Assembly (NCBI GenBank): GCA_031275285.1
Contig: JAISOY010000041.1
Span: 25,293-89,292, forward strand
DNA from: Bacteroidales bacterium
GTDB taxonomy: Bacteria; Bacteroidota; Bacteroidia; Bacteroidales; UBA4181
Direction: 5' to 3'
DNA length: 64,000 nt
Shown here in pieces: positions 47,567 through 57,398 of this stretch. A program made the translations under genes and the position numbers. Every line of letters begins with the position of its first letter. Within the stretch, counting starts at the first letter, position 1. The notes under the pieces are model-generated. The model saw only the letters and a list, made by a program, of their open reading frames with translations, made no database searches and was not told the origin of the DNA.

Positions 47567-48160
47567 TTAATGGGTGATCTGATCCATTCCTGCGATATTA
47601 TTCAATAATGCATATACGGCCAGTCCTGACAAGGAACGGATTCCGGTTTTGTCAATTATATTTTTGCGATGGGCAATCACCGTATGTGTGCTGATAACAA
47701 GCCTTTCGGCAACTTCTTTATTGGAAAGTCCCTGTAACAATAAAATCAGGACGTCTTTTTCACGTGCCGTTAAATTTTCATCTTTAGTCCCCTTTTCATG
47801 ATGTTGTTGAAGGTTACGAAATTTATTGACTATAACATCCTCCGTATCAGTAATATAAATAACATCATCAAAATGTGCGATGGCGTCCCTGTCACAATAT
47901 TGATATACCATTCCGACAGTAATCATATTGCCGGTTTTATGTCTTTTTACTTCATTTTTGTTCCAAAGATCAGGATTAATAATGACCAGGTCCGGTGCGG
48001 AATCCTTAAATGCCATTTTCCAATCATTCATATTCTCTAAGCTGGCAATGCGTTGGCATATATCACGCTCACGCAACAAAGAAGCAATTCCTTCCCTGAT
48101 AATGTGCGATTTGTCAACAATGGCAATAAGTTTGAACATAGGTTTCGGATTATTTTCCAC
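47567..48160 (-). CDS. LuxR-type regulator with pseudo-receiver domain
   Basis: The 197-residue protein has a receiver-like domain (about 9-115) and a LuxR-type HTH (about 133-190, LTAREKDVLILLLQGLSNKEVA). At the expected phosphorylation site the sequence is DLVIINPD, with Asn62 in place of Asp, and the acidic pair has only D16, so phosphorylation is unlikely. Its start overlaps the end of the hemerythrin gene by 11 bases, which suggests it takes its signal from that protein or from a direct ligand. Confidence 0.85.
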   Translation of the reverse strand: MENNPKPMFKLIAIVDKSHIIREGIASLLRERDICQRIASLENMNDWKMAFKDSAPDLVIINPDLWNKNEVKRHKTGNMITVGMVYQYCDRDAIAHFDDVIYITDTEDVIVNKFRNLQQHHEKGTKDENLTAREKDVLILLLQGLSNKEVAERLVISTHTVIAHRKNIIDKTGIRSLSGLAVYALLNNIAGMDQITH

Positions 48161-48848
48161 GCCGTTCTTTTCTTTCCATTTTCTTTACAGATGGGGCCAA
48201 AACCCTGTCTTCCAGATTTGTGTGATAATAAAGTTGCTTTTCAAAATCGAATAAATTCCGGATAATCTTTATATGGTATTCCGATGCTTCTTCCGGAATA
48301 TACTTGATCAGGATATTTTTCAATTCATATAATTTTTGCTCTATATCCGTATGGTTCCTTTCGAAATCGTGGATCACAAAGCCATTGGTTTGCTGGTCAT
48401 TCAGAATGGCATTAATATATGGAAATACGGTTTCGTCTTCATATTCAAAATGCTCATATACCTCGTGAATATACCCATCAAAAAATGAGACCAGTATTTT
48501 CCCATGTTCAGAAGGAATTTCCTCGGCGAAAGAAGCAATCAGGTTTTTCAGTTCCGGAATCTGGTCCCGCTTGAATCCGTCATGTGAGTTTTTCAGGAAA
48601 ACGAGAAGATCTGCTAAAGCCTCTTTTTTGATGGTTTTTCCAGGATCCAAATGATTACAATAGGTATATATGATCACCATAAAGGCCTCGAGATTGATCC
48701 GGTAATATTCCGCCACTTCTTTAACAGAACGGTCGCCAAAACCCAATTTGATATTCAGGTGAGCCAGTGCATCAATCAAACCTGGATATTCGAGGATCAA
48801 TTCTGCCAGCTTGGTATCGGGTCCGATAATTAGTTCAATCTTATACAT
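48150..48848 (-). CDS. Hemerythrin-domain protein (RIC/ScdA-like)
   Basis: The 232-residue protein has an N-terminal ScdA-type domain (about 1-60) and a hemerythrin-like domain (about 80-220). Candidate di-iron ligands are H89, H133, E137, H160 or H166, H209 and E213. The N-terminal domain lacks the usual Cys-Cys pair (GFGD stands where CCGG is expected). Such proteins bind oxygen or NO or repair iron-sulfur clusters. It overlaps the LuxR-type gene and is probably its sensor or partner. Confidence 0.85.
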   Translation of the reverse strand: MYKIELIIGPDTKLAELILEYPGLIDALAHLNIKLGFGDRSVKEVAEYYRINLEAFMVIIYTYCNHLDPGKTIKKEALADLLVFLKNSHDGFKRDQIPELKNLIASFAEEIPSEHGKILVSFFDGYIHEVYEHFEYEDETVFPYINAILNDQQTNGFVIHDFERNHTDIEQKLYELKNILIKYIPEEASEYHIKIIRNLFDFEKQLYYHTNLEDRVLAPSVKKMERKERRGK

Positions 48849-48853
48849 AGAAT

Positions 48854-50272
48854 TTATTTTACAGTACCGATCGGTCTCCTGTTTTTTCCGGGATTTCCGG
48901 TAAGGTCATCCCCTAAATCCATACGAGCCTCTTCTACTATTTTCATCAATTCGGCAACAACTTCCGGATATTGTGCCTGTACATCATAACGTTCTCCCGG
49001 ATCACGCCGCATGTTATACAGAGCCATATCGACGGGATGGTTTTCAATGGCTTTTCCGGGTTTCCCGTCATCGCCAGGCAAAAATCCTTCATAAGTACGT
49101 CCTGTATGGGGCAGTAACAACTTGAACTGATCGTTACGTACCGCTTCCAGATTATTCTTCCGGTAATAAAACAAAAAATATTTTCGTGGCTTTGCATGGA
49201 AATTTCCTTCCATGAGGCTTCTGATGCTGACACCATCAATCTTATTTGCGGGCAAAGGAGACTCGCTAATATCAGCAAGTGTCGGCAACAGGTCTATGGA
49301 TGATGCCAACTGGTTATTGATGGTTCCGGCAGGTATTTTTCCCGGCCAACGCATGATGCAGGGAACCCGTTGTCCCCCTTCGAAAGTGGTTCCTTTCCCT
49401 TCGCGCAATCCACCTGTTGATCCTGCATGATTACCGTAATTGATCCAGGGTCCGTTATCGGAAGTAAAAATGACCAGGGTCTTTTTATCAAGTCCGTTTT
49501 CTTTAAGTGTTTTAAGTATTTCTCCGACACTCCAGTCTATCTCCATCATAACGTCACCATACAAGCCTTGTTCGCTCTTACCTTTGAATTTATCGGATAC
49601 GTAAAGCGGCACATGGGGCATGGAATGGGCCAGATAAATAAAAAAAGGCCTTTTTTTATTGACTTTAATAAACCGGACTGCCCGTTCGGTATATTGGGTG
49701 GTCAATTGTTCCTGATCAGCAGGCATCACATTAGGATTAATCACCTTTTCGCCTTCTATCAAAGGCAATTCCGGGAATTTCGCCGTAGGATGATAGGGCC
49801 ACATGTCGTTGGAGTAAGGCAATCCGAAATACTCATCAAATCCATGTCTTAACGGCAGGAATTCGGGAAGGTGCCCTAAATGCCATTTTCCAATGGCACT
49901 ACACACATAATCCTTTTTTTTCAGCACTTCTGCAATGGTCTCTTCATCCGGATGGATCCCTTTTTTATCAGAAGGATTCAAAGCTCCTGCAAACCCGATC
50001 CGGTTCGGATAGCACCCGGTCAGAAGACCTGCGCGGGACGCACTGCTCACTGCCTGTGCGCTATAGAAATTGGTAAACCTCATTCCTTCGGCACATAACC
50101 GGTCGATATGAGGAGTGTAATAACCACTGGCTCCTGTTACGGTGAGATCTCCATAACCCATATCATCCAGGTGGATCACCACAAAATTAACCGGCTCTTT
50201 CGATTGTACAGGGATAGTAGACAATCCGGCACAAATCATGAACATCGCTTTGGCAGGCTGAACTTTTTTCAT
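48854..50272 (-). CDS. Serine-type sulfatase
   Basis: The 472-residue protein has a signal peptide (1-24), metal-binding HLDDMGYGD and the site S76-S-A-S-R80, a (C/S)-x-(P/A)-x-R site with Ser at position 1 and Ala at position 3. It should need an anSME maturase. LFIFTSDNGPW supplies further metal ligands. Length fits a single sulfatase domain. It ends 5 bases from the hemerythrin start, both on the minus strand. The substrate is unknown. Confidence 0.92.
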   Translation of the reverse strand: MKKVQPAKAMFMICAGLSTIPVQSKEPVNFVVIHLDDMGYGDLTVTGASGYYTPHIDRLCAEGMRFTNFYSAQAVSSASRAGLLTGCYPNRIGFAGALNPSDKKGIHPDEETIAEVLKKKDYVCSAIGKWHLGHLPEFLPLRHGFDEYFGLPYSNDMWPYHPTAKFPELPLIEGEKVINPNVMPADQEQLTTQYTERAVRFIKVNKKRPFFIYLAHSMPHVPLYVSDKFKGKSEQGLYGDVMMEIDWSVGEILKTLKENGLDKKTLVIFTSDNGPWINYGNHAGSTGGLREGKGTTFEGGQRVPCIMRWPGKIPAGTINNQLASSIDLLPTLADISESPLPANKIDGVSIRSLMEGNFHAKPRKYFLFYYRKNNLEAVRNDQFKLLLPHTGRTYEGFLPGDDGKPGKAIENHPVDMALYNMRRDPGERYDVQAQYPEVVAELMKIVEEARMDLGDDLTGNPGKNRRPIGTVK

Positions 50273-50320
50273 ATCCCTAAGAAATAAGAAAACAGTTTAT
50301 CTTGATATGTGTACAGTCAA

Positions 50321-51514
50321 TTACCATTCATTATTTACAGATCCGTAAATTTTCATCTGGTTGGACAGGATTTTAGTGAATCCTATGACATCATCACCGG
50401 TAAAGGCGGTATTTTCTTCACCATATTTAGCAAAGGTAGCATTCATCAGGTCATGTTCCGAAGAAATACCTAATGTTTCAAAACGATAAGGCTGAAGCAA
50501 TAATTTTACATTCCCGCTTACATATTTTTGACTGTCATCCATAAATTTTTCAATGTTACGCATGACAGGTTCCAGATATTGTCCTTCGTGCAATAGCAGC
50601 CCATACCAGTTAGCCAGTTGTTCTTTCCAATATTGTTGCCATTTTGTGAGAACATGTTTTTCGAGAAGATGATGCGATTTAATCAGAATGAGCGGTGCGG
50701 CAGCTTCAAAGCCGACACGTCCTTTTATCCCGATAATGGTATCACCTACATGTGTATCACGTCCGATGGCATATCCTGATGCAATCTCTTCGATTTTACG
50801 AATGGCGTCGACAGGTGTCATTTTTTCCCCGTTGACACTTTCCGGTTCACCTTTCAAAAAGCCAATTTCCAAAAATTCCTGCCCGTCTTTTTTTAACTGG
50901 CTGGGATATGCGTCATTAGGTAACCATGTTTCAGAAGAAAGAGTTTCCCTTCCACCGACACTGGTTCCCCACAGGCCTTTATTGATGGAATAGGTTTTCT
51001 TTTCCCAATTATCCTCTACACCCTTGCTCTTTAAATATTCGATCTCCTCTTCCCTCGATAATTTCATATCACGGATAGGAGTGATGATCTTTACGTTGGG
51101 CATCATGATCTGAAATATCAGGTCAAAACGTACCTGGTCATTGCCGGCACCGGTGCTACCATGTGCAATACTTTCCACTCCCATTTTCTTGGCATATTCA
51201 ACAATAGCTATGGCCTGGAACGCACGTTCCGAACTTACAGAAAGGGGATAAGTATTGTTCTTCAGAATATTCCCGAAAATCATATATTTAATACATTTAT
51301 CGTAATATTCCTGTGTCACATCAATCGTTTCATGATGGCGTACCCCCAGATTGTATGCTTTACGCTCGATTTCAGAAAGTTCAGCAGCATTGAATCCTCC
51401 CGTATTAACAATTACCGAATATACCTCAAATCCTTTTTCATCACTCAAATATTTGGCACAATAAGAGGTGTCCAATCCGCCACTAAAAGCCAAAACCACT
51501 TTTTCTTTTGTCAT
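50321..51514 (-). CDS. argG: Argininosuccinate synthase
   Basis: The 397-residue enzyme joins citrulline and aspartate in arginine synthesis. It has the PP-loop SGGLDTS (10-16) and ATP-binding GSTGAGNDQVRFD. The other arginine genes are not in the window. A minus-strand TATTTTTG box (51581-51574) lies 60 bases upstream. Confidence 0.96.
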   Translation of the reverse strand: MTKEKVVLAFSGGLDTSYCAKYLSDEKGFEVYSVIVNTGGFNAAELSEIERKAYNLGVRHHETIDVTQEYYDKCIKYMIFGNILKNNTYPLSVSSERAFQAIAIVEYAKKMGVESIAHGSTGAGNDQVRFDLIFQIMMPNVKIITPIRDMKLSREEEIEYLKSKGVEDNWEKKTYSINKGLWGTSVGGRETLSSETWLPNDAYPSQLKKDGQEFLEIGFLKGEPESVNGEKMTPVDAIRKIEEIASGYAIGRDTHVGDTIIGIKGRVGFEAAAPLILIKSHHLLEKHVLTKWQQYWKEQLANWYGLLLHEGQYLEPVMRNIEKFMDDSQKYVSGNVKLLLQPYRFETLGISSEHDLMNATFAKYGEENTAFTGDDVIGFTKILSNQMKIYGSVNNEW

Positions 51515-51745
51515 TTTTTCTTAATTAAATTTTTGGACTATGTCATTTCTCGATTTACCTGAGAAAACGACTTCAAAAATAGCTATTTTTTTGCACTGTT
51601 TTCAAAAAGACACAATAATCCGATCCTGAAAATGATGCATGCTATGATATCAAATTATACTTTTTGCTATATTTGTGGAATATAGTAAAAGGTATTCTTT
51701 TCATTCACGGAAACAAAGTTATTTGTGTCATAAAATTAAGTTCAC

Positions 51746-52285
51746 ATGAAAGTAGCATATATTATCATCGGAGGTTTGTTTGTACTACTAGGATTAGTCA
51801 TGATTTTCACACCCGAGGGTTTTGTTTCAGCCTTTGTAGTTTGTCTTGGGCTAATGGCCATTTTTAATGGAGTAATCAATCTGGTTTCTGTCCGGAATAT
51901 GCTGGACGATGCTGATTTCAAGCGTGCCTTTACCTTACGGGCCGTTTTTAATATTGTGATCGGTTTGTTGGCCGTAATAGTGCCAATTGCAGTTGCCAGT
52001 GTCGCCTGGACTGTAATCGTATACATTCTGGCCGCCCAACTACTCATCTCCTCTTTTATCGAACTATATGGTATATGGAAAATGAGTAAGTCGGGCATCC
52101 CTTACGGAATGTACCTCTTTGAAGTCTTTATTTCTATTTTTCTGGCAATAGTGTTGTTTGCCATTCCTGCTACCGTAGGAATCACACTTATCCGGCTGAT
52201 AGGAGTCCTGATTGTATTCTTCGGTATTGGCTGGGTGATCTGGAACCTGAGAAGTGAAAATAAAAAAAATGAGATCACTCCCTGA
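51746..52285 (+). CDS. HdeD-like DUF308 membrane protein
   Basis: The 179-residue protein has about six membrane segments in three repeats of DUF308 type, ending in a charged tail. E. coli HdeD is linked to acid resistance, but the role of most members is unknown. A TATATTTG box (51668-51675) lies about 70 bases before the ATG. Confidence 0.85.
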   Translation: MKVAYIIIGGLFVLLGLVMIFTPEGFVSAFVVCLGLMAIFNGVINLVSVRNMLDDADFKRAFTLRAVFNIVIGLLAVIVPIAVASVAWTVIVYILAAQLLISSFIELYGIWKMSKSGIPYGMYLFEVFISIFLAIVLFAIPATVGITLIRLIGVLIVFFGIGWVIWNLRSENKKNEITP

Positions 52286-52318
52286 TTTCGACACAATAGC
52301 CTGATTTTTAATATAGAA

Positions 52319-52819
52319 TCAGCGATCTTCCAACATTCCCGATAATTTTTTCCGGGTAAAAAAGATCCGGCTTTTTACCGTCCCTATTTTTAACCCCAAC
52401 ATATCGGAAATTTCCTTGTATTTATATCCCTGGGTGTATAGCCTGAAAGGAACTTTATACTCATTACTCAGTGCTTCTATAGCTCTGTTGATCTCTTTTT
52501 CCTGAAATACGGATTCAGGGGAAATATTGGATGAATCCCTATCCTGATTCAGAAAAAATAAATCTTTTGTGTTATCAAAAATTACTTTTTGCTGGGATGC
52601 CTTACGATAACTATTGATAAATGTATTTTTCATGATCGTATAGGTCCATGCCATCAGATTGGTCTCATTGGCAAATTGCTCCTTACAGGAAAGTGCTTTC
52701 AGGTATGTTTCCTGTAACAGGTCTTTTGCATTATCTTTATCAGCCGTTAAGCGAACGGCAAAGCGGGATAATCTGTCCCCGAATTCCAATAATTGGTGAT
52801 TAAATTCCGATGTTGTCAT
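52319..52819 (-). CDS. ECF-type RNA polymerase sigma factor (orphan)
   Basis: The 166-residue protein has region 2 (NAKDLLQETYLKALS, WTYTIMKNTFIN) and region 4 (YKEISDMLGLKIGTVKSRIFFTRKKL) of ECF sigma factors. No anti-sigma gene is next to it, in contrast to the pair at the right end. It is divergent from an HTH regulator. A transcription role is inferred from the family. Confidence 0.9.
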   Translation of the reverse strand: MTTSEFNHQLLEFGDRLSRFAVRLTADKDNAKDLLQETYLKALSCKEQFANETNLMAWTYTIMKNTFINSYRKASQQKVIFDNTKDLFFLNQDRDSSNISPESVFQEKEINRAIEALSNEYKVPFRLYTQGYKYKEISDMLGLKIGTVKSRIFFTRKKLSGMLEDR

Positions 52820-53155
52820 GTTTATTCTATTTAGTTTCTATTTTTTATTAATATTTAAAACAGGCCTAAAGTGTAAAAAAATCACTTCACCTCCGGTTTT
52901 GATTTCAGGTTTTCTTAACTTTTTCATTTTACCACAAACCGTTTATAATTAAACAGTGTAAATGTATGGTAAGATATATTGAAATATGTAGTAATATCGG
53001 CTTTTTCAAGATTTTGTTTCATGTTTTTATTCTAAAAAAAGAACAAATAGTATTTTTTTTTGTAAAAAAAGACGTAATAAAATGCCGGATTTGCATTTTT
53101 TTCTGAATTTGATCTTATTTTTGCTTTTATTTCTAAACAATAAATATATGAATGG
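52820..53155. other. Divergent intergenic region (sigma factor / HTH regulator)
   Basis: The 336 bases are AT-rich with long A and T runs and carry the regulator promoter (53090-53123). I see no coding region or RNA gene. Confidence 0.4.
53090..53123 (+). promoter_or_regulatory. Promoter of the HTH regulator gene
   Basis: TTTG at 53090-53093 and TATTTTTG at 53116-53123 are 22 bases apart and match the Bacteroidetes form. The leader to the ATG at 53156 is about 32 bases. Confidence 0.6.
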
Positions 53156-54142
53156 ATGAATGTCAAGGAAGAACAATCGCTTTATGAGAATTTCCTGAAG
53201 ACCGTTAAGGAAAAGGTCCCTAATAAAACCGTACTTGTAAAAAGGATAACGGAACTGTTGAATATAGATAAGGATCTTGTTTATAGGAGATTGCGCGGGG
53301 ATGTTCCTTTCTCATTTCCGGAGATAGCATTGATCTCAAAAAGTCTGAATATATCATTGGATAATATGGTCGGCATTGAATCCGAGACGAGTAGGCCTAT
53401 CCAGTTGAAATTGATAGATTATGTCCATCCAACAGAAAAGGACTATAACATGTTGGAAGAATATAATGAAGTTGTCCGGTCAGCCAAAGATATTCCCAAT
53501 ACTGAATTGGGCGAATCTTCGAATACCCTGCCTCTGTCATTTTATTTGAAATATACCTACCTAAGCCGGTTTTATTTGTTTAAGTGGAACTTTCAATATC
53601 ATATCCCACAACAAAAAAAATTTCATGAATTAACTGTTCCGGAGAGGCTTAATGACGTCTTTCAGAAGTACACTATTTATATGGAATATTTTTCCATCTC
53701 TTATTATTTATGGGATCCATGGATTTTTAAGTACCTGGTCAATGATATCCGGTATTTTTTCGATATCGGATTGATTAAAAAAGAAGATATAAATCTGATT
53801 GCTAATGACTTATTGCAATTATTGGGTTTTGTAGAAGATCTTTGCCGGACAGGATGTTACAAGACGGGAAATAAAGTTTATTTATTCATCTCTGATATAA
53901 ACCTGAACACATTTCATAGCTATCTGGATGTTAGTTATGCTAAAATTAGTCTTTTTTCATCTTTCTTCAATAATACATCCTCCTCTGTCGACGAAAGAAT
54001 CTTTTTCAAAACGAAAAATTGGATTCAATCCTTGTTGAGGACTTCCACCATGATCACCCTCAGCAATGAAAAACAAAGGATCGCATTTTTTTATAAGCAA
54101 CGGGAAATTATCAGTCAATTATTGGATAAAACAGAAGCATAA
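53156..54142 (+). CDS. Helix-turn-helix regulator-like protein
   Basis: The 328-residue protein has an N-terminal helix-turn-helix of the BetR/Cro type (about 15-72, with LNIDKDLVYRRLRGDVPFSF and ISKSLNISLDNMVG) and a long helical C-terminal region without a named domain. It is probably a DNA-binding regulator of a type common in Bacteroidetes. Target genes are unknown; the divergent ECF sigma factor is a candidate. Confidence 0.75.
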   Translation: MNVKEEQSLYENFLKTVKEKVPNKTVLVKRITELLNIDKDLVYRRLRGDVPFSFPEIALISKSLNISLDNMVGIESETSRPIQLKLIDYVHPTEKDYNMLEEYNEVVRSAKDIPNTELGESSNTLPLSFYLKYTYLSRFYLFKWNFQYHIPQQKKFHELTVPERLNDVFQKYTIYMEYFSISYYLWDPWIFKYLVNDIRYFFDIGLIKKEDINLIANDLLQLLGFVEDLCRTGCYKTGNKVYLFISDINLNTFHSYLDVSYAKISLFSSFFNNTSSSVDERIFFKTKNWIQSLLRTSTMITLSNEKQRIAFFYKQREIISQLLDKTEA

Positions 54143-54198
54143 AGGAGAATATGATGTATGCATCCGGTTTTTTCTGATATCCTTGGCTAAAGTTATGG

Positions 54199-55257
54199 TT
54201 ATGATTCATTCTGATCAGTTAATTTAATATTCATATTTTCAGCACGTGTACGCCATTTTTCTTTGGCCAGTTCCTGCATATCCGCCTGGCTGTCGAGTTC
54301 ATCCACGATTTCAAAGCCAAAAATAGTCTCAATAATATCCTCCAGGGTAACAATTCCATCCAGTCCGCCATACTCATCGACAAGAACAGCTATCTGCTCT
54401 TTTTTCTCAAGCATGATATCGAATAATTTCGGGACAGTGATCTTTTCGTAACAAATGACTACAGGACGTTTTATATCATTTACCGACAGATTACCCTTCC
54501 CCTTATTCAAATGATCGGTAACATCATATTTTAACACATATCCGGTAACATTATCCATTGATTTATTGAACACAGGAAATCTTGAATGTCGAATCACATC
54601 GGTATCGGAAAAAAAGTCAGAAAGTTTTGTATTACCTTCAACAGCAACCACCACTGTACGGGGTGTCATGATCTCATTGGCTTTAACAGAACGGGAACGT
54701 ATCAGATTTTTGATCGTCTGACTCTCCGTTTCTGCAAAAATACCTTCTTCAAAACCGATCTCAGTAAGCGCGGCTATCTCTTCACGGCTCACCTTCTCCT
54801 GATTCTTTCCCCCCGAAATGATCTTGGTAATCCCTTTTGATATCCAGACCACCGGATACATGATATAGATCATTACATTTAAAACCTGCGCCACAGGCAA
54901 AGCAAGATTCCGCCAATACCGGGCTCCAATGCTTTTAGGAAGAATTTCGGAAAGAAGCAATATCAAAATAGTAAGGATTGCGGAAACGACACCAAAATAT
55001 TTTTCACCGAACAGAGCCGTGGCCTGTGCACCCACTCCCGCAGCTCCTACAGTATGCGCTATTGTATTGAGTGACAATATGGAAGACAATGGCCTGTCAA
55101 CATCTTCCTTGAATCGCTTTAACCGTTTGACACTCGATTTGGATTCGTCCAGGGTCTTCACATAAGATAATGATACGGAAAGAAGAACTGCTTCAGCAAT
55201 GGAGCAAAGAAAGGACACTGCTAAAGCCAATATAAGGTATAAAAAAAGAAGTCCCAT
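54199..55257 (-). CDS. CNNM/CBS-domain membrane protein (HlyC/CorC family)
   Basis: The 352-residue protein has a CNNM (DUF21) membrane domain (about 1-170) with four segments and a CBS pair (about 195-325, VDEYGGLDGIVTLEDIIETIFG). The C-terminal CorC-type transporter-associated domain found in longer relatives is missing; the protein ends shortly after the CBS pair. It is likely a magnesium or other cation transporter or its regulator. Confidence 0.85.
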   Translation of the reverse strand: MGLLFLYLILALAVSFLCSIAEAVLLSVSLSYVKTLDESKSSVKRLKRFKEDVDRPLSSILSLNTIAHTVGAAGVGAQATALFGEKYFGVVSAILTILILLLSEILPKSIGARYWRNLALPVAQVLNVMIYIMYPVVWISKGITKIISGGKNQEKVSREEIAALTEIGFEEGIFAETESQTIKNLIRSRSVKANEIMTPRTVVVAVEGNTKLSDFFSDTDVIRHSRFPVFNKSMDNVTGYVLKYDVTDHLNKGKGNLSVNDIKRPVVICYEKITVPKLFDIMLEKKEQIAVLVDEYGGLDGIVTLEDIIETIFGFEIVDELDSQADMQELAKEKWRTRAENMNIKLTDQNES

Positions 55258-55398
55258 GAATCGTCAATTTATGTGGTCAGGCAAATATACATTACTTGTT
55301 TCAATTCACCCTTTATTCATATTATTACGAACAATTAATGAGATATATCTATCCGTTGGCAATAAAGACTTCAATATCTTACAAATGTCTGAACCAGC

Positions 55399-57396
55399 CT
55401 ATTTTCTTATGATTTTACAAACAAAGCCACCACCCGGTTTCATGTTTATGTCCATTTTTTTGCTGGCCGGCAAATTAAAAACCTCGTGTTTAAAGTCACG
55501 TGCGGCACGGTCGGCATTGATCCCGTCCCTGAACAATTCTACCTGATAATTCCCATCTCCGATAAAAGACAAATCAACCGTAACATTTCTTTCATTCCAG
55601 TCGGTAAGTCCCCCTACATACCAGGTTCCGTCTTTTTCGCGGGCAATAGTGATAAACTCGCCTATCTTTCCATCAATAGAAACGGTTTTGTCCCACACGG
55701 TAGGTACTTCAGCAATGAATTTAGTGCATTCCTGTTCCCGATCATAGTTAGACGGGTTGTCACAAAGCATGTTAAGGGGTGATTCGAAAACGATATATTC
55801 TGCTAACTGGCGGCAACGGGTGCCCTGGCTCATGGCTTCGCTGTTCACCGGACGGTAGTTCCTCCGGATGGCATTGCGCATAGCGCCTTGTGTATAATCA
55901 ATGGGGCCGGCCAGCATACGAATGAACGGCATAGTGACGTCGTAAGTAACCATATCGACATCGGTACCTGACCATTTAAGTTGTTCCAATCCGAATACAC
56001 CTTCAAAATTGATCACATTAGGATAGGTCCTGTTTAGCCCGGTAGGCTTATAGGCTCCATGGAAGTCGACCATAAGCTTATATTTGGCTGCCGTAGCCGC
56101 ACATTTGTAAAAAAAGTCAACCATATACTGATCGTCACGGTCCATGAAATCAACCTTAAATCCTTTGACGCCCATTTCCGAATAATGACGGCACACATTT
56201 TCCATATCCCTGTCAACAGCCCAATAGCCTGCCCAAAGAATAATCCCTACATTTTTTTGCCGGCCGTAATCGATCAGCATTTTTACATCAATTTCAGGGA
56301 TCACTTTTAGTAAATCGGCTTGCTTATTTACAGCCCATCCCTCGTCCAAAATAACATATTCAATACCATGTTTAGATGCAAAATCAATATAATATTTATA
56401 GGTTTCGTTATTGATCCCTGCCCTGAAATCAACGCCGTAAAGGTTCCAGTCATTCCACCAGTCCCAGGCTACCTTCCCGGGTTTTACCCAGGAAAAATCA
56501 TCCCCGCGGGAAGGTGATGCCAATGAATATACCAGATCATTATCCAGTAATTCCTTATCCTGAACGGAAACGGCCAGAACACGCCACGGGAAGTTACGTC
56601 CACCTGTCGATCTGGCTATATAATTTTCACGCTCGTCCACCAGTTGTTGCAACATATTATGCCCTCCCTGAGTTGTCTTTTTAGGATAGGCAGCAAAAAC
56701 ACCTTGTAAAGACGGGCCTTCCTTTTTATTGAGCAGATAAAGACCGGGATAATTTTCCAGGTCTGCCTCTGTAAAACAAAGCTTTTTCCCATCATTCAGT
56801 TCAACGACAACAGGTAAAAACATTAATTGTTTATTACTTAACTTACTTAAGGATGCATGTGTATAAGTATTTTCAAAAGAATTGAAGAATTGCTGCTCTA
56901 TGGTCTTATTTTGCGAACCTTTCACATAGGGAACAATTGCCTGATGATCCCGGCTGAAATTAAGGTCAACCTGTTCATTTTCGACAAAAATCTCTTTTTT
57001 CTCCGTTGTCACAAAACGATAAGCTACCCCCTGGTTATAGGCCCGAAATACCAGGCCGTAATTATCCGAAAAGGTGAGAATCAGTTCATTGTATGCTTCA
57101 TTTATTTCACTCTTCCTGTAAAGCGGTGTCGCTATCTTCTGATGAACGCTTTGTGTTTTCTTTTTCCGGAGTTTTGGTTGAACACCCCAGGTTTTCCCAT
57201 TTTGTAAAGTCATTGAAATAGGAGAAGGAGCGATTACTTCGGTTTGTTCATGCATTACAGAGTAACTGATTTGCCGATCAAGATCAACCGTAATGACGAT
57301 CTTTTCATCCGGGGATTTCAGTATTTGTTTTTGCGTATACGCCATGGTTGATATCACACAGAAACAAAATAACATAGTTGTTTTTATTTTCATCAC
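55399..57396 (-). CDS. GH97 family glycoside hydrolase, probably retaining
   Basis: The 665-residue protein has a signal peptide (about 1-22) and the GH97 layout: N-terminal beta sandwich, (beta/alpha)8 barrel from about 305 (KVAWDWWNDWN), and a C-terminal sandwich. D416 in GFKVDFMD and E471 in GVFGLEQLKW sit where I recall the nucleophile and acid/base of the retaining alpha-galactosidase BT1871 (D415 and E470). An alpha-galactosidase-like activity is thus likely but not shown. It follows the FAD-oxidoreductase gene after 2 bases. Confidence 0.9.
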   Translation of the reverse strand: MMKIKTTMLFCFCVISTMAYTQKQILKSPDEKIVITVDLDRQISYSVMHEQTEVIAPSPISMTLQNGKTWGVQPKLRKKKTQSVHQKIATPLYRKSEINEAYNELILTFSDNYGLVFRAYNQGVAYRFVTTEKKEIFVENEQVDLNFSRDHQAIVPYVKGSQNKTIEQQFFNSFENTYTHASLSKLSNKQLMFLPVVVELNDGKKLCFTEADLENYPGLYLLNKKEGPSLQGVFAAYPKKTTQGGHNMLQQLVDERENYIARSTGGRNFPWRVLAVSVQDKELLDNDLVYSLASPSRGDDFSWVKPGKVAWDWWNDWNLYGVDFRAGINNETYKYYIDFASKHGIEYVILDEGWAVNKQADLLKVIPEIDVKMLIDYGRQKNVGIILWAGYWAVDRDMENVCRHYSEMGVKGFKVDFMDRDDQYMVDFFYKCAATAAKYKLMVDFHGAYKPTGLNRTYPNVINFEGVFGLEQLKWSGTDVDMVTYDVTMPFIRMLAGPIDYTQGAMRNAIRRNYRPVNSEAMSQGTRCRQLAEYIVFESPLNMLCDNPSNYDREQECTKFIAEVPTVWDKTVSIDGKIGEFITIAREKDGTWYVGGLTDWNERNVTVDLSFIGDGNYQVELFRDGINADRAARDFKHEVFNLPASKKMDINMKPGGGFVCKIIRK

Positions 57397-57398
57397 GA

